A stretch of 64,000 bases of DNA from Pseudomonas fluorescens. GTDB taxonomy: Bacteria > Pseudomonadota > Gammaproteobacteria > Pseudomonadales > Pseudomonadaceae. Shown here piece after piece: positions 28,890 through 41,009 of this stretch; within the stretch, counting starts at the first letter, position 1, and every line of letters begins with the position of its first letter. Under the pieces are notes generated by a model. It saw only the letters and a program-made list of their open reading frames with translations, had not been told where the DNA came from and made no database searches. A program made the translations under genes and the position numbers. The stretch spans positions 6,336,501-6,400,500 of the forward strand of contig NZ_CP015225.1 in NCBI RefSeq assembly GCF_001623525.1, given 5' to 3'.

Positions 28890-29276
28890 TCACTTCACCT
28901 TGAACGTGACGTTACCGGTGATCGGGTGAGTGTCGGACGACACCGCGCGCCACTGGACCTGATAGGTGCCGGCGCTGAGGGGACCATTCGGGACAATGAC
29001 CATGGTTTTCGGGTCATCGCTGCCGGAGACCTTGGCTGGCATGGGCATGGGCGAATGCGCCGCCATGCCGGGCATCTCGGTCATCATCAGCTTGGCACCG
29101 GAAAACTTGGTCATCAGGTTTTCGGAAAAGTGCAGCTCGATCTTTGCCGGTGCCGCACCCTCGGCGCCCTCGGCGGGGGTAGAGGAAAGCAGCTTCGGAT
29201 GGGCCTGGGCCAAGCCGCTGATCAACAGGCCAGTGGACAGGGCGACAACAGCAACAGCGTTTTTGAGCAATGACAT
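28890..29276 (-). CDS. copC: Periplasmic copper-binding protein CopC
   Basis: The 128-residue precursor has a signal peptide cut after AQA, exposing His as the first mature residue (HPKLLSS), a Cu(II) ligand in CopC. DTHPITG near the C-terminus supplies another His. A Met-rich stretch ([15 protein letters not shown]) at about 66-80 provides Cu(I) ligands. It delivers copper to CopD. copD follows after four bases. Confidence 0.96.
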   Translation of the reverse strand: MSLLKNAVAVVALSTGLLISGLAQAHPKLLSSTPAEGAEGAAPAKIELHFSENLMTKFSGAKLMMTEMPGMAAHSPMPMPAKVSGSDDPKTMVIVPNGPLSAGTYQVQWRAVSSDTHPITGNVTFKVK

Positions 29277-29329
29277 GCAAGGACTCCTACAACGTGGTTT
29301 TTTAATTTTGGGTGAAACAGCTCAGCGGG

Positions 29330-30250
29330 TCAGAACCACATGCGCAGCCCCAATACCAGGCGGGCTTCGCTGCGATCTTCACCTTCTGCGCGGGCGTAGT
29401 CGGCGGTGTTGCCGTAGGTCCGGTTCCAGGTGACGCCAACGTATGGCGCGAATTCGCGGCGTATTTCATAACGTAGCCGTACGCCGAGTTCGGTGTCCGA
29501 CAGCCCCGAGCCGACACCGCGGGCGGGGTCGTTCTTGCCATAGAAGTTGACCTCGGCGGTGGGCTGCAGGATCAACCGATTGGTCAGCAGGATGTCGTAG
29601 TCGCCTTCCAGCCGCGCCGCGCTCTGGCCACCTTCGCCGATGAACGCGGTGGCTTCGGCTTCGAAGTTGTACAGCGCCATGCCTTGCACGCCGAAGGCGG
29701 CCCAGGTTTGCGCATCGCCCGGCTTGAAGTCCTGGCGTACGCCGGCCACCAGGTCCCACCAAGGACTGATGGCGTGGCCCCACAGGGCCTGAAGTTCCGC
29801 CTCGTCGGTCTTGCCGTTGAGGCGTTCACCTTCGGAGCGCAGCCACAAACGGTCGATGTCGCCACCGATCCAGCCGGAGGCATCCCAGCTCAGGGCGCTG
29901 CCGTCATCGGCGTCTTGCCACTCCAGCTGGTCGATGAGGAAAAACGAATTGATTGCGCTGTCATGCACCGCGTGTCCGCCATGATCCTCGTAGACGGCGG
30001 CGCGATCGGCGGCTGTCAGTTCCGGGATCGGCGTGCGGCTGGTGGTCGGCGCTGATTGCATGGGCTCCATGCCCTGCATCGAGTCCATGCCTTGCATCGA
30101 ATCCATACCTTGCATCTGGCTATGGTCCATCCCGGGCATCTGGCTGTGATCCATGCCTTGCATGTCGTTGCCCGCCGCCCAGGCCGAGGTGGTGGCGCCG
30201 AGGGTGAGGCTGGCAATGAGTGCCATGGGGTATTGAAAAAAAGTGGTCAT
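29330..30250 (-). CDS. copB: Outer-membrane copper resistance protein CopB
   Basis: A 306-residue protein with a signal peptide ending near AWA (residue 25), then a Met-rich, copper-binding region at about 28-65 made of MDHSQM and MDSMQG repeats, then a beta-barrel ending in LGLRMWF. CopB is an outer-membrane partner of CopA. The ATG at 30250 has a GAGGAG site and lies 10 bp after the copA stop; the frame remains open further upstream, inside copA, without similarity. Confidence 0.95.
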   Translation of the reverse strand: MTTFFQYPMALIASLTLGATTSAWAAGNDMQGMDHSQMPGMDHSQMQGMDSMQGMDSMQGMEPMQSAPTTSRTPIPELTAADRAAVYEDHGGHAVHDSAINSFFLIDQLEWQDADDGSALSWDASGWIGGDIDRLWLRSEGERLNGKTDEAELQALWGHAISPWWDLVAGVRQDFKPGDAQTWAAFGVQGMALYNFEAEATAFIGEGGQSAARLEGDYDILLTNRLILQPTAEVNFYGKNDPARGVGSGLSDTELGVRLRYEIRREFAPYVGVTWNRTYGNTADYARAEGEDRSEARLVLGLRMWF

Positions 30251-30260
30251 GGTCGGCTCC

Positions 30261-32078
30261 TCATTCCTGCACCCGAACTTCACGGAACATCCCCATCTCC
30301 ATGTGAAACAGTAGATGACAGTGGTACGCCCAGCGCCCGAGGGCATCGGCGGTGACGCGGTAGCTGCGCTTGGCGCCCGGTGGCACGTCGATGGTGTGCT
30401 TGCGCACCATGAACTGGCCGTTCTCGTCCTCCAGATCGCTCCACATGCCGTGCAGGTGGATGGGGTGGGTCATCATGGTGTCGTTGATCAGCACGATGCG
30501 CAGTCGCTCGCCGTACTTGAGCAGCAGCGGCGCGGCGTCGGAAAATTTCACGCCGTTGAACGACCAGACGAATTTCTCCATGTGCCCGGTCAGGTGCAGC
30601 TCGATCGTACGGCCCGGCTCGCGACCGTCGGGGTCGGGGAAGGTGCTGCGCAGGTCTGAGTAGGTCAGCACTTTGCGGCCGTTGTCGCGCAGCCCCATGC
30701 CTGGGTCGTCGAGCTTGGGCTTGACGCTCATGGCCTGCATGTCGACCAGGGGGTTGTCTTTCTCGGTGTCGGGGTGCGACAGCATGCCGTCCATGCCTTG
30801 TATGGCACCGTGATCCATACCGGCCATGTCGCCCATCCCCTGCATCTGGCTATGATCCATGCCTTGCATCTGGCTGTCGTCCATCCCGGCCATGCCCTGC
30901 ATCGAGCCGTGGTCCATGCCGCTCATTTGCCCCATGTCGCCCATGCTGCCGTGGTCCATGCCACCCATGCCCATGTCGTCCATGGTCACCAGTGGCCGCG
31001 GGTCCAGGGGCGGCACCGGTGCCGACAACCCGGCCCTGGCCGCGAGGGTGCCGCGGGCATAGCCGGTGCGGTCCATGGACTGGGCGAACAGGGTGTAGGC
31101 CTCCTGGGTCGGTTCGACGATGACGTCATAGGTTTCGGCCACGGCGATCCGAAACTCATCGACACTCACCGGTTTGACGTATTGGCCGTCGGACGCCACC
31201 ACCGTCATCTTCAAGCCGGGAATGCGCACGTCGAAATAGCTCATGGCCGAGCCGTTGATAAAGCGCAGGCGAAGACGCTCGCCAGGCTTGAACAGGCCGG
31301 TCCAGTTCATGTCCGGCGCCTGGCCGTTCATGAGGTAGGTGTAGGTGGCGCCACTGACATCGGCCAGGTCAGTGGGGTTCATCTTCATCTCGGCCCACAT
31401 CTTGCGATCGGCCACAGTGCTGGCCCAGCCGTTCTTGCCCACATCGTCAATGAAGTCGCCGACGGTGCGTTTGTTGTAGTTGTAGTAGTCCGACTGTTTC
31501 TTGAGCTTGCGAAGGATGTTGCCGGGGTCTTCATCGGTCCAGTCGGTGAGCATCACCACATAGTCCCGTTCGTACTGGAAGGGCTCCGGTTCCCTGGCGT
31601 CGATCACCAGCGGGCCGTAGACCCCGGATTGTTCCTGGAAGCCAGAATGGCTGTGGTACCAGTAGGTGCCGTTTTGCCGGACCTTGAACTGATACACGTA
31701 CATGCCGTCGGGTTCGATGCCCTTGAAACTCAACCCCGGAACACCGTCCATGTTGGCTGGCAGCAGGATGCCGTGCCAGTGGATGGAGGTTGTCTCCTTC
31801 AAGCGATTGCGCACCCGCAGGGTGACGGTGTCGCCTTCACGCCAGCGCAGCAGCGGGCCGGGAATGCCGCCGTTGATGGTCTGGGCGGTACGTGGGTTGC
31901 CGGTGAAGTTGACCGGGCTTTCGCCGATGAACAGATCGAACTCGGTGCCGCTCAGGACGTTGGGTTGGCCAGGGCTGGTGACCGCCCAGACAGGCGCGCG
32001 CCACAAGCCCAGGCCACCGAGGATGCCGCCGGCAGTCAGGCCCTTTACGAAGGTTCGCCGGGAAGTTTTTGTTTGCAT
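30261..32078 (-). CDS. copA: Periplasmic multicopper oxidase CopA
   Basis: The 605-residue precursor carries a twin-arginine signal (SRRTFVKGL) and three cupredoxin domains. Copper ligands appear as IHWHG, WYHSHSG, HPIHLHG and the C-terminal [13 protein letters not shown] Met/His-rich insert at about 365-435, with repeated MDHSQM and MDHGSM units, should bind many copper ions. It oxidises Cu(I) and sequesters copper in the periplasm. The ATG at 32078 is chosen because it places the Tat motif at the N-terminus. It heads copABCD and has a candidate CopR box about 95 bp upstream. No copRS pair is in the window. Confidence 0.96.
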   Translation of the reverse strand: MQTKTSRRTFVKGLTAGGILGGLGLWRAPVWAVTSPGQPNVLSGTEFDLFIGESPVNFTGNPRTAQTINGGIPGPLLRWREGDTVTLRVRNRLKETTSIHWHGILLPANMDGVPGLSFKGIEPDGMYVYQFKVRQNGTYWYHSHSGFQEQSGVYGPLVIDAREPEPFQYERDYVVMLTDWTDEDPGNILRKLKKQSDYYNYNKRTVGDFIDDVGKNGWASTVADRKMWAEMKMNPTDLADVSGATYTYLMNGQAPDMNWTGLFKPGERLRLRFINGSAMSYFDVRIPGLKMTVVASDGQYVKPVSVDEFRIAVAETYDVIVEPTQEAYTLFAQSMDRTGYARGTLAARAGLSAPVPPLDPRPLVTMDDMGMGGMDHGSMGDMGQMSGMDHGSMQGMAGMDDSQMQGMDHSQMQGMGDMAGMDHGAIQGMDGMLSHPDTEKDNPLVDMQAMSVKPKLDDPGMGLRDNGRKVLTYSDLRSTFPDPDGREPGRTIELHLTGHMEKFVWSFNGVKFSDAAPLLLKYGERLRIVLINDTMMTHPIHLHGMWSDLEDENGQFMVRKHTIDVPPGAKRSYRVTADALGRWAYHCHLLFHMEMGMFREVRVQE

Positions 32079-32172
32079 GCGATGGAAGTCCGTCAGTCGA
32101 TTCGCAGCGAGCACTGGGACATTGCCCAGTGCCGGTGTGAACAGAAGATGACATAAGCCGGCTGGGCAGGTG

Positions 32173-32188
32173 ATTACATTTCAGTCAG
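32173..32188 (-). promoter_or_regulatory. Candidate CopR box upstream of copA
   Basis: On the minus strand the bases read CTGACT-GAAAT-GTAAT. The CopR/CusR-type consensus I recall from P. aeruginosa is CTGACA-N5-GTAAT, so 10 of 11 fixed bases match with exact spacing. It lies 95 bp before the copA ATG, in the right orientation for activation. Confidence 0.6.
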
Positions 32189-32228
32189 CTTGCCGGAGGC
32201 GCTTATCCACTGGCATGAGCGGACTTTT

Positions 32229-32359
32229 GTGGCGAGGGAGCTTGCTCCCGCTGGGTTGCGAAGCAGCCCCAAAAAGGCTGGGTACAACGCACCTTGCGCG
32301 TCAAAATGATGGATTTTGGGGCCGCTGCGCGCCCCAGCGGGAGCAAGCTCCCTCGCCAC
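32229..32359. repeat. Palindromic repeat doublet, copy 5
   Basis: Two inverted GTGGCGAGGGAGCTTGCTCC units enclose about 90 bp. It lies between the divergent copA and nadA genes. Confidence 0.93.
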
Positions 32360-32554
32360 GGAGGGCCGCGTCCGGCCCCGGGACCTGGGCACAGGTCAGA
32401 ATGATCTTTTGCATCGGTGGGATATTCTGTAGCCTTGCCGGCTTCATGCAGTCCCGTGCCTGATTGATACCCACTTTCCCGGCGGTACCCGAGTGGTCCG
32501 GAGCCGGGTGTATACTCGACTTTCGCGCTAAACGCGCTTGCAGGTCTTGCGAAC

Positions 32555-33613
32555 ATGACGCAAATTTCCGAACGCCTTCTGGTCCAGGCCCACCTCGACG
32601 CCAAGCAGCCCAAGCCGCTGAGCGCCGAGCAAGAGGCCTGGTACCGCGCCGCCATCGCCGCCGAGCTCAAGGCTCAGGACGCGGTGCTGGTCGCGCACTT
32701 CTACTGCGACCCGATCATCCAGGCCCTGGCCGAAGAGACCGGAGGTTGCGTGTCCGACTCCCTGGAAATGGCCCGCTTCGGCAATGCCCACCCGGCCAAG
32801 ACCGTGGTGGTGGCGGGGGTCAAGTTCATGGGCGAGACCGCCAAGATCCTCAACCCCGAAAAACGTGTGCTGATGCCCACCCTGGAAGCCACTTGCTCCC
32901 TGGACCTGGGCTGCCCGGTGGACGAGTTCTCGGCGTTCTGCGACCAGCATCCGGAGCGCACCGTGGTGGTGTATGCCAACACCTCGGCGGCAGTGAAGGC
33001 CCGGGCCGATTGGGTGGTGACGTCCAGTTGCGCGCTGGAAATCGTCGAGAGCCTGATGGACAACGGCGAGACGATCATCTGGGGCCCGGACAAGCACCTG
33101 GGCACCTACATCCAGCGCAAGACCGGCGCCGACATGCTGCTCTGGGACGGTGCCTGTATCGTCCACGAAGAGTTCAAGTCCAAGCAGTTGGAGGACATGA
33201 AGGCGCTGTACCCGGACGCAGCGATCCTGGTGCACCCGGAGTCGCCGACGTCGGTGATCGAACTGGCGGATGCCGTGGGCTCCACCAGCCAATTGATCGC
33301 TGCGGCCCAGACCCTGCCGAACAAGACGCTGATCGTCGCCACCGACCGGGGTATTTTCTACAAGATGCAGCAGCTGTGCCCGGACAAGGTCTTCATCGAA
33401 GCCCCGACCGCTGGCAACGGCGCGGCGTGCCGCAGTTGCGCACACTGCCCGTGGATGGCGATGAATACTCTGGAGCGCACCCTCAAGAGCTTGCAGGAGG
33501 GTGCCAACGAGATCTTCGTCGACCCGGCGCTGATCCCCCAGGCGATTCGTCCGCTCAAGCGCATGCTGGACTTCACCCAGGCGGCGCGGATGAAGTTGGC
33601 GGGGAATGCCTGA
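32555..33613 (+). CDS. nadA: Quinolinate synthase A
   Basis: A 352-residue [4Fe-4S] enzyme that condenses iminoaspartate with dihydroxyacetone phosphate to quinolinate in NAD synthesis. Three pseudo-repeats are visible, with cluster-ligand candidates in [21 protein letters not shown] and [11 protein letters not shown]. The substrate-binding VAHFYCDP lies near the N-terminus. Length is normal. A TATACT element at 32511-32516 may be the -10; no clear -35 is seen. Confidence 0.96.
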   Translation: MTQISERLLVQAHLDAKQPKPLSAEQEAWYRAAIAAELKAQDAVLVAHFYCDPIIQALAEETGGCVSDSLEMARFGNAHPAKTVVVAGVKFMGETAKILNPEKRVLMPTLEATCSLDLGCPVDEFSAFCDQHPERTVVVYANTSAAVKARADWVVTSSCALEIVESLMDNGETIIWGPDKHLGTYIQRKTGADMLLWDGACIVHEEFKSKQLEDMKALYPDAAILVHPESPTSVIELADAVGSTSQLIAAAQTLPNKTLIVATDRGIFYKMQQLCPDKVFIEAPTAGNGAACRSCAHCPWMAMNTLERTLKSLQEGANEIFVDPALIPQAIRPLKRMLDFTQAARMKLAGNA

Positions 33614-33636
33614 TTGTTGGGAGGCTTGAGATTTTC

Positions 33637-33691
33637 GAAGGTCTTGAGGCTTATAGAGGGGCTTGAAGCTTGGGAAGGTCTTGAGGCCTAT
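33637..33691. repeat. Short direct repeat downstream of nadA
   Basis: Two 18-nt copies of GAAGGTCTTGAGGCTTAT (33637-33654 and 33674-33691) differ at one base and are offset by 37 bp, in a purine-rich GAGGCTTGA-like tract next to a palindromic doublet. Confidence 0.75.
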
Positions 33692-33701
33692 GAGGCTTTT
33701 T

Positions 33702-33830
33702 GTGGCGAGGGAGCTTGCTCCCGCTGGGCTGCGAAGCAGCCCCTCTTGTCAGCACCCGATATCTTCAGATAGATCGCACAAGCCTCTTACGACTGCTTGG
33801 CAGCCGAGCGGGAGCAAGCTCCCTCGCCAC
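33702..33830. repeat. Palindromic repeat doublet, copy 6
   Basis: Complete left and right GTGGCGAGGGAGCTTGCTCC units with about 85 bp between them. It lies between the convergent nadA and RDD genes. Confidence 0.93.
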
Positions 33831-33847
33831 GGGGTCTGGTGGTGGCT

Positions 33848-34336
33848 TTACTTGGTCTTCTTGGGAATCCGCACCAGCTGCGTATCCGAGTAGATGTCAT
33901 GCCAACTGCGCTTGCGCTTGTCGAACAGCGCCCAGATAAAGCCCAGCCCCACCAGCAGCAATGACGCAATCGATACCACGAACCGCAACAGCGCCTGCCA
34001 CAGGCTGATGGCCGTGCCATCGGCGTTCTGTACGCGGATGCACCACACCTGCATACCCAGGGTCTGGCCATTGTGGGTCCAGAACTTGGCGAAGAAGCCG
34101 AACAGCACGAACAGCAGCACGGTGGACAGCAACGGGTCGCCGTCCAGTGCGCCAGCTTCGGTCAGGGCCCGCATTTGTTCTTCACCGATGATCGCCATCT
34201 GGATCATCTTGTAGGCGCCGCTGGTAACGATCAGCAGCGCCGTGCACAGCAAAAAGTCATAGAACATTGCCGCCAGGCGACGGCCCAGGCCGGCGGGGGG
34301 GAAGTCGCCCTGGGGCGTGAGCAGGTGTTTGGGCAT
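33848..34336 (-). CDS. RDD-family membrane protein
   Basis: A 162-residue inner-membrane protein of the RDD family, named for conserved Arg and Asp residues; here GLGRRLAAMFYDFLL starts the first helix. About three membrane segments are visible. The NGQTLGMQVWCIRV segment and the C-terminal DKRKRSWHDIYSDTQLV are family signatures. The function is unproven; some members have been linked to ion exchange. The start MPKHLL at 34336 is the one I associate with pseudomonad homologues; an ATG at 34363 would add nine residues and neither has a good ribosome site. Confidence 0.85.
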   Translation of the reverse strand: MPKHLLTPQGDFPPAGLGRRLAAMFYDFLLCTALLIVTSGAYKMIQMAIIGEEQMRALTEAGALDGDPLLSTVLLFVLFGFFAKFWTHNGQTLGMQVWCIRVQNADGTAISLWQALLRFVVSIASLLLVGLGFIWALFDKRKRSWHDIYSDTQLVRIPKKTK

Positions 34337-34383
34337 GACGGTCTCGGACGAAAAAGAAGCCATTTTACGGATTTACGCCCATA

Positions 34384-34415
34384 AAAAAGCCCCTGATATC
34401 AATCAAGGGCTTTTT
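34384..34415. terminator. Terminator between the cold-shock and RDD genes
   Basis: AAAAAGCCC and GGGCTTTTT form the core of a hairpin with one C/A mismatch above it. It can end the cold-shock transcript coming from the right and is symmetrical enough to act both ways. Confidence 0.85.
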
Positions 34416-34429
34416 AGTTCGCGAAAGCC

Positions 34430-34642
34430 TTAGGCTTCGGCTACAACCTCGTCAGCCTGCATGCCTTTCTGGCCCTGCACGGCAACGAAAGTGACTTTCT
34501 GGCCTTCTTTCAGGCTCTTGAAGCCGTTGCCCTGGATGGCGCGGAAATGCACGAACAGGTCCGGACCGCTTTCAGGCGTGATAAAACCAAAACCCTTCTC
34601 GTCGTTGAACCACTTGACGGTACCGCTCTGACGTTGAGACAT
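34430..34642 (-). CDS. Cold-shock protein, CspA family
   Basis: A 70-residue single cold-shock domain. RNP1 is KGFGFITP and RNP2 is DLFVHF, both intact. Such proteins act as RNA chaperones that loosen secondary structure. The ATG has an AAAGGAAAT site. The frame remains open for 37 codons upstream but without similarity; that stretch is probably the long 5' leader typical of these genes. Confidence 0.95.
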   Translation of the reverse strand: MSQRQSGTVKWFNDEKGFGFITPESGPDLFVHFRAIQGNGFKSLKEGQKVTFVAVQGQKGMQADEVVAEA

Positions 34643-35036
34643 TTTCTTATTTCCTTTGACGCTAAAATTGATGACAGCCTCTTTCGCATGAAAGAGTACT
34701 GGGCTGGGTTGCAGGAAAGTAAGAGACGTCGAACGGGATGTAGCAAACTTCATAAGCTACTGCCCAGGTCACGATTCCAAGCGACCCATGCAAACACAGT
34801 GACCAAACTCTACGCCAACTACGAATGAAAAAACAACCCCCCGGGGAAGCCCGTATTTGCTCAGCTTGCAGGCATTTACATACATCGCCGGGCGGGGCTT
34901 ATTCGATAGGCTAGTTCAATTGTTAACGACTGTTATAAGCGCCATTGAATGTCTAAGGATATGCACCTTTTTATGGCGGTTGCGTTACACATTAGTGCAC
35001 GTATAACGCAATCGCGTTACTTATAGAAACAGTCAA
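34643..35036. other. Intergenic region, cold-shock leader and gcvT end
   Basis: About 390 bp with no supported gene. The left part is likely the cold-shock mRNA leader. The right part is AT-rich and has an 8-bp inverted repeat, TTGCGTTA (34980-34987) and TAACGCAA (35004-35011), just after the gcvT stop. No strong intrinsic terminator for the gcv operon is visible. Confidence 0.5.
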
Positions 35037-36161
35037 TCAACCGCGATAGTAGCGCTGTGGGACGAATGGCATTTTGCTTACAAGTAAAGGCACCTTTTTC
35101 CCACGCACGATGGCCCAAACTGGCGTATCCAGGGCGACATAGGCGCTGTCCAGGTAACCCATCGCCAACGGACCGCCCAGGGTCGGGCCGAAACCGCCGC
35201 TGCACACCGTGCCGATAATCTCGCCCGCTTCGTTGACGATCTCTGCGCCTTCGCGCACCGGTGTACGTTCCTGGGGCAGCAGGCCGACGCGTTTGCGCTT
35301 CACGCCGCCCTGTTGTTGGGCGAACACGGTTTCAGCGCCAGGGAAACCGCCGGCGCGGGCGCCGTCGGCGCGACGTACTTTGGAAATCGCCCACAACAGG
35401 CTGGCTTCGATCGGCGTGGTCTCGGTGTTCATGTCGTGGCCGTAGAGGCACAGGCCGGCTTCCAGGCGCAGCGAGTCACGGGCGCCGAGGCCGATGGCCG
35501 CGACTTCCGGCTCGGCCAGCAGGGCGCGGGCCAGTTTTTCCGCCTCGGCGGCAGGTACCGAGATTTCGAAACCGTCTTCACCGGTGTAGCCCGAACGGCT
35601 GACATAGCAGTCCATGCCCAACAGCGTGACTCGCTGGAACTGCATGAAGGTCATCTTCGCCACGTCCGGCGCCAGGCGCGCGAGCACGGTGACGGCGGCC
35701 GGGCCTTGCAGGGCGAGCAGGGCACGGGCTTCGAACAGTGGCTCGATGCTGCACTGCGCGCCAATATGGGCTCGCAGATGGGCCAGGTCCTGGTCCTTGC
35801 AGGCCGCGTTGACCACCAGGAACAGTTCGTCATTGCCCAGGTTGGCGACCATCAGGTCGTCGAGGATGCCGCCGTTCTCGTTGGTGAACATGGCGTAGCG
35901 CTGCATGCCCACCGGCAGGTCGATGATGTCCACCGGTACCAGGGTTTCCAGGGCCTTGGCGGCGCCTGCGCCGGTCAGGCGGATCTGGCCCATGTGGGAC
36001 ACATCGAACAGCCCGGCCTGGTCGCGGGTGTGCTGGTGTTCCTTCATCACCCCCAGAGGGTACTGCACCGGCATGTCGTAGCCGGCGAACGGCACCATAC
36101 GGGCGCCGAGTTCGAGGTGCAGCGCGTGCAGCGGGGTCTTCAGCAGTTGTTCGGTGGACAT
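35037..36161 (-). CDS. gcvT: Glycine cleavage T protein (aminomethyltransferase)
   Basis: A 374-residue tetrahydrofolate-dependent enzyme that takes the aminomethyl group from lipoyl-GcvH and releases ammonia and methylene-THF. Recognisable segments are VPFAGYDMPVQYP, GLFDVSHMGQ, SRSGYTGEDGFEI (with the catalytic Asp region) and GLGARDSLRLEAGLCLYGHD. It is the last gene of a minus-strand operon gcvH-gcvP-sdaA-gcvT, 39 bp after sdaA. Confidence 0.96.
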   Translation of the reverse strand: MSTEQLLKTPLHALHLELGARMVPFAGYDMPVQYPLGVMKEHQHTRDQAGLFDVSHMGQIRLTGAGAAKALETLVPVDIIDLPVGMQRYAMFTNENGGILDDLMVANLGNDELFLVVNAACKDQDLAHLRAHIGAQCSIEPLFEARALLALQGPAAVTVLARLAPDVAKMTFMQFQRVTLLGMDCYVSRSGYTGEDGFEISVPAAEAEKLARALLAEPEVAAIGLGARDSLRLEAGLCLYGHDMNTETTPIEASLLWAISKVRRADGARAGGFPGAETVFAQQQGGVKRKRVGLLPQERTPVREGAEIVNEAGEIIGTVCSGGFGPTLGGPLAMGYLDSAYVALDTPVWAIVRGKKVPLLVSKMPFVPQRYYRG

Positions 36162-36200
36162 ATCAGCTCCTGGAAAAAATGTGGAAGTGAGGCAAGCGCA

Positions 36201-37577
<1,377 letters not shown>

Positions 37578-37632
37578 GGTGTTTCTCCGGTTTCTTTTTA
37601 TGAGGATCGACGGTTATGAAATGAGGCACAGG

Positions 37633-37672
37633 CTCCTTTGTGGGAGCGAGCTTGCTCACTCCCACAAAGGAG
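37633..37672. repeat. Perfect 14-bp inverted repeat between gcvP and sdaA
   Basis: CTCCTTTGTGGGAG (37633-37646) and its exact complement (37659-37672) flank 12 bp containing GAGCTTGCTC. The core TGGGAGCGAGCTTGCTC relates it to the third repeat family seen at 41332 and 53166. It occupies the place where P. aeruginosa has glyA2 and could form an mRNA hairpin between the two genes. Confidence 0.85.
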
Positions 37673-37753
37673 ATGTGGTTTCCTTGAGAAGGTGACCTTC
37701 CACAAGGTTCGCGGTGTTGTTGAGAGGGGCGAGCAAACCCGCCCCCCTACAGG

Positions 37754-40615
37754 TCAAGCGTAGCTTTCGATCGACGGGCAGGCGCAGACCAGGTTGCGAT
37801 CGCCGAACACGTTGTCGACCCGGCCCACCGGCGGCCAGTATTTACCGTCGATCAACGACGCCACCGGGTACACCGCCTGTTCGCGGCTGTAGGGGTGGGT
37901 CCACTCACCGACGATTTCCGCGGCGGTGTGCGGGGCGTTTTTCAGCGGGTTGTCGTCTTTGTCCAGGCTGCCGTTTTCTACCGCACGGATTTCTTCGCGG
38001 ATGCAGATCATGGCGTCGCAGAAGCGGTCCAGTTCTTCCTTGGATTCGCTTTCGGTCGGTTCGATCATCAGCGTGCCGGCCACCGGGAACGACATGGTCG
38101 GCGCGTGGAAACCGAAATCGATCAGGCGCTTGGCCACGTCATCGACGCTGATGCCGCTGCTGTCCTTGAGCGGGCGCAGGTCGAGGATGCATTCGTGGGC
38201 CACCAGGCCGTTGCTGCCGGAGTAGAGCACCGGGTAATGCTCTTCCAGGCGACGGGCGATGTAGTTGGCGTTGAGGATCGCCAGTTGCGAGGCGCGCTTG
38301 AGGCCGGCGCCGCCCATCATGCGGATGTACATCCAGGTGATCGGCAGGATGCTCGCGCTGCCGAACGGCGCTGCGCAGACCGCGCCTTGCTTGCGTTCCA
38401 TGCTGGCGTGGCCCGGCAGGAACGGTGCCAGGTGCGACTTGACGCCAATCGGGCCGACGCCTGGGCCGCCACCGCCGTGGGGGATGCAGAAGGTTTTGTG
38501 CAGGTTCAGGTGCGAGACGTCGCCGCCGAACTTGCCTGGGGCGCAGAGGCCGACCATGGCGTTCATGTTGGCGCCGTCGATGTACACCTGGCCGCCGTTG
38601 TCATGAATGATGCCGCAGATTTCGCGGATGCCTTCTTCGAACACGCCGTGGGTGGACGGGTAGGTGATCATCAGCGCCGCGAGGTGTTCGCGGTGCTCGA
38701 TGGCCTTGGCCCGCAGGTCTTCGATGTCGACGTTGCCGCGGGCATCGCAGGCGGTCACGACCACGCGCATACCGGCCATGTGGGCGGTGGCCGGGTTGGT
38801 GCCGTGGGCCGAGGACGGGATCAGGCAGATGTCGCGACGGTCTTCGCCGCGGCTCTGGTGATAGGCGCGGATCGCCAGCAGGCCGGCGTATTCGCCCTGG
38901 GAACCGGCGTTGGGTTGCAGCGACACCGCGTCATAGCCGGTGGCGGCGCAGAGCATGGCCTCCAGCTCGTCGGTCAGTTGCTGGTAGCCAGCGCTCTGCT
39001 CGGCCGGGGCGAACGGGTGCAGGGCGCCGAACTCGGCCCAGGTCACCGGGATCATTTCGCTGGCGGCGTTGAGTTTCATGGTGCAGGAACCCAGCGGGAT
39101 CATGGTGCGATCCAGGGCCAGGTCCTTGTCGGCGAGCTTGCGCAGGTAGCGCATCAGCTCGGTTTCGGAGTGGTAGCGGTTGAACACCGGGTGGCTGAGG
39201 ATCGCCGATTGGCGCACCAGCTCGGCCGGGATATGGCTTTGCACGCTGGCGGCCAGTGCCGCGAAGTCCGGCACGGCCTTGCCGTCGGCCATCAGGTTAC
39301 CTATCAAACGGAGCAGTGCTTCGACGTCAGCCTGGCTGGTGGTCTCGTCCAGGGACAGGCCCAGGCGTTCAGCGTCCACCACACGCAGGTTGATGCGCTG
39401 TGCGCGGGCCTTGTCGTGCAGGGCAGCGGTTTGCGCGCCGGTGCGCAAGGTCAGGGTGTCGAAGAAGCTCTCTTGCTCGACGCTCAGCCCTAGCGCGCCC
39501 AGGCCCTTGGCGAGGATCGCGGTCAGGTGATGGATGCGATTGGCAATTTGCACCAGGCCCTTGGGACCGTGGTACACGGCGTACATGCTGGCGATGTTGG
39601 CCAGCAGCACCTGGGCGGTGCAGATGTTGCTCGTGGCTTTCTCGCGGCGGATGTGTTGCTCGCGGGTCTGCATCGCCAGGCGCAGGGCCGGTTTGCCGAA
39701 ACGGTCCACGGAAACGCCGACCAGGCGGCCCGGCATGTCGCGCTTGAAGGCGTCCTTGGTGGAGAAATACGCCGCGTGCGGGCCACCGAAGCCCAGCGGC
39801 ACACCGAAGCGCTGGGCGCTGCCGATGGCCACGTCGGCGCCGAATTCACCGGGTGGGGTCAACAGGGTCAGGGCCAGCAGATCCGCGGCCACCGCTACCA
39901 GGGCGTTGGCCGTGTGGAAGCGTTCGGTCAGTTCGCGGTAGTCGAACAGGTCACCGTTACTGGCCGGGTATTGCAGCAGCGCGCCGAAGAAACCGCTGAC
40001 GTCGCTCAGTTCGCGCTCATCGCCGACCACCACGTCGATGCCCAGGGGCTCGGCACGGGTGCGCAGCACGTCGAGGGTTTGCGGGTGGCTGTGCACGGAG
40101 GCGAAGAAGGCGTTGCTGCCCTTGTTCTTGCTCAGGCGCTTGCAGAAGGTCATGGCTTCGGCGGCGGCGGTGGCTTCGTCGAGCAAGGACGCGTTGGCGA
40201 TCGGCAGGCCGGTAAGGTCGCTGATCAGGGTCTGGAAGTTCAACAGTGCTTCGAGACGGCCCTGGGAAATTTCTGGCTGGTACGGGGTGTAGGCGGTGTA
40301 CCAGGCCGGGTTTTCCAGCAGGTTGCGCAGGATCGGTGCCGGCGTGTGGCAGTTGTAGTAGCCCTGGCCGATGTAGGTCTTGAACAGTTGGTTCTTGGCG
40401 GCGATGGCCTTGATCGAGGCCAGTGCATCGGCTTCGCTCTGGCCGTCGCCCATGTCCAGCACGCTGGTGCCCTTGATGCTTTCCGGGATGACGCTGGCGC
40501 TCAGGGCTTCCAGGGAGTCGTAGCCCAGGCGCTCGAGCATGGCTTGCTCGTCGCTGGCACGCGGGCCGATGTGGCGGGCGATGAATTCGTTGGCAGTGCC
40601 GAGATTAACAGTCAT
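37754..40615 (-). CDS. gcvP: Glycine dehydrogenase (decarboxylating), P protein
   Basis: A 953-residue pyridoxal-phosphate enzyme, a single-chain P protein with two homologous halves. It decarboxylates glycine and passes the aminomethyl group to the lipoyl arm of GcvH. The PLP lysine lies in [18 protein letters not shown] in the C-terminal half. The N-terminal [13 protein letters not shown] and the C-terminal [10 protein letters not shown] are typical. It starts 10 bp after gcvH. Confidence 0.97.
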   Translation of the reverse strand: MTVNLGTANEFIARHIGPRASDEQAMLERLGYDSLEALSASVIPESIKGTSVLDMGDGQSEADALASIKAIAAKNQLFKTYIGQGYYNCHTPAPILRNLLENPAWYTAYTPYQPEISQGRLEALLNFQTLISDLTGLPIANASLLDEATAAAEAMTFCKRLSKNKGSNAFFASVHSHPQTLDVLRTRAEPLGIDVVVGDERELSDVSGFFGALLQYPASNGDLFDYRELTERFHTANALVAVAADLLALTLLTPPGEFGADVAIGSAQRFGVPLGFGGPHAAYFSTKDAFKRDMPGRLVGVSVDRFGKPALRLAMQTREQHIRREKATSNICTAQVLLANIASMYAVYHGPKGLVQIANRIHHLTAILAKGLGALGLSVEQESFFDTLTLRTGAQTAALHDKARAQRINLRVVDAERLGLSLDETTSQADVEALLRLIGNLMADGKAVPDFAALAASVQSHIPAELVRQSAILSHPVFNRYHSETELMRYLRKLADKDLALDRTMIPLGSCTMKLNAASEMIPVTWAEFGALHPFAPAEQSAGYQQLTDELEAMLCAATGYDAVSLQPNAGSQGEYAGLLAIRAYHQSRGEDRRDICLIPSSAHGTNPATAHMAGMRVVVTACDARGNVDIEDLRAKAIEHREHLAALMITYPSTHGVFEEGIREICGIIHDNGGQVYIDGANMNAMVGLCAPGKFGGDVSHLNLHKTFCIPHGGGGPGVGPIGVKSHLAPFLPGHASMERKQGAVCAAPFGSASILPITWMYIRMMGGAGLKRASQLAILNANYIARRLEEHYPVLYSGSNGLVAHECILDLRPLKDSSGISVDDVAKRLIDFGFHAPTMSFPVAGTLMIEPTESESKEELDRFCDAMICIREEIRAVENGSLDKDDNPLKNAPHTAAEIVGEWTHPYSREQAVYPVASLIDGKYWPPVGRVDNVFGDRNLVCACPSIESYA

Positions 40616-40625
40616 GTGGCGCTCC

Positions 40626-41009
40626 TCAGGCTTCGGCGTTGGCTTTGATCAGGCGGTCGTAGGCGTCCTGATCCAGCAGTTGGCCAACGGCAGCGGCGTT
40701 GACTGGCTTGAAACGGAAAAACCAGCCATCGCCCAGGGGATCTTCGTTGACCAATTCCGGATTGCTTTCCAGGGCCGGGTTCACCTCGAGCACTTCACCG
40801 TCCAGTGGCATGTAGACACCGCTGGCCGCTTTCACCGATTCCACGGTGGAGGCTTCGGCACCCTTGTCGTAGCTTTGCAGTTCCGGTAACTGAACATAGA
40901 CCACATCGCCCAAGGCGTTCTGGGCAAACGCAGTAATACCGACAGTAATGCTGCCGTCGGCTTCGGTGCGCAGCCATTCGTGATCTTCAGTGAAACGCAA
41001 CTCGCTCAT
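40626..41009 (-). CDS. gcvH: Glycine cleavage H protein
   Basis: A 127-residue lipoyl carrier that shuttles the aminomethyl group between P, T and L proteins. The lipoylated lysine is in [11 protein letters not shown] at about residue 65. The start [13 protein letters not shown] is conserved and has a CAGGAG site; the frame extends 40 codons upstream, past the sigma-54 promoter, and is not coding there. First gene of the operon, preceded by a sigma-54 promoter and GcsR-like sites. The L protein gene is not in the window. Confidence 0.97.
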   Translation of the reverse strand: MSELRFTEDHEWLRTEADGSITVGITAFAQNALGDVVYVQLPELQSYDKGAEASTVESVKAASGVYMPLDGEVLEVNPALESNPELVNEDPLGDGWFFRFKPVNAAAVGQLLDQDAYDRLIKANAEA

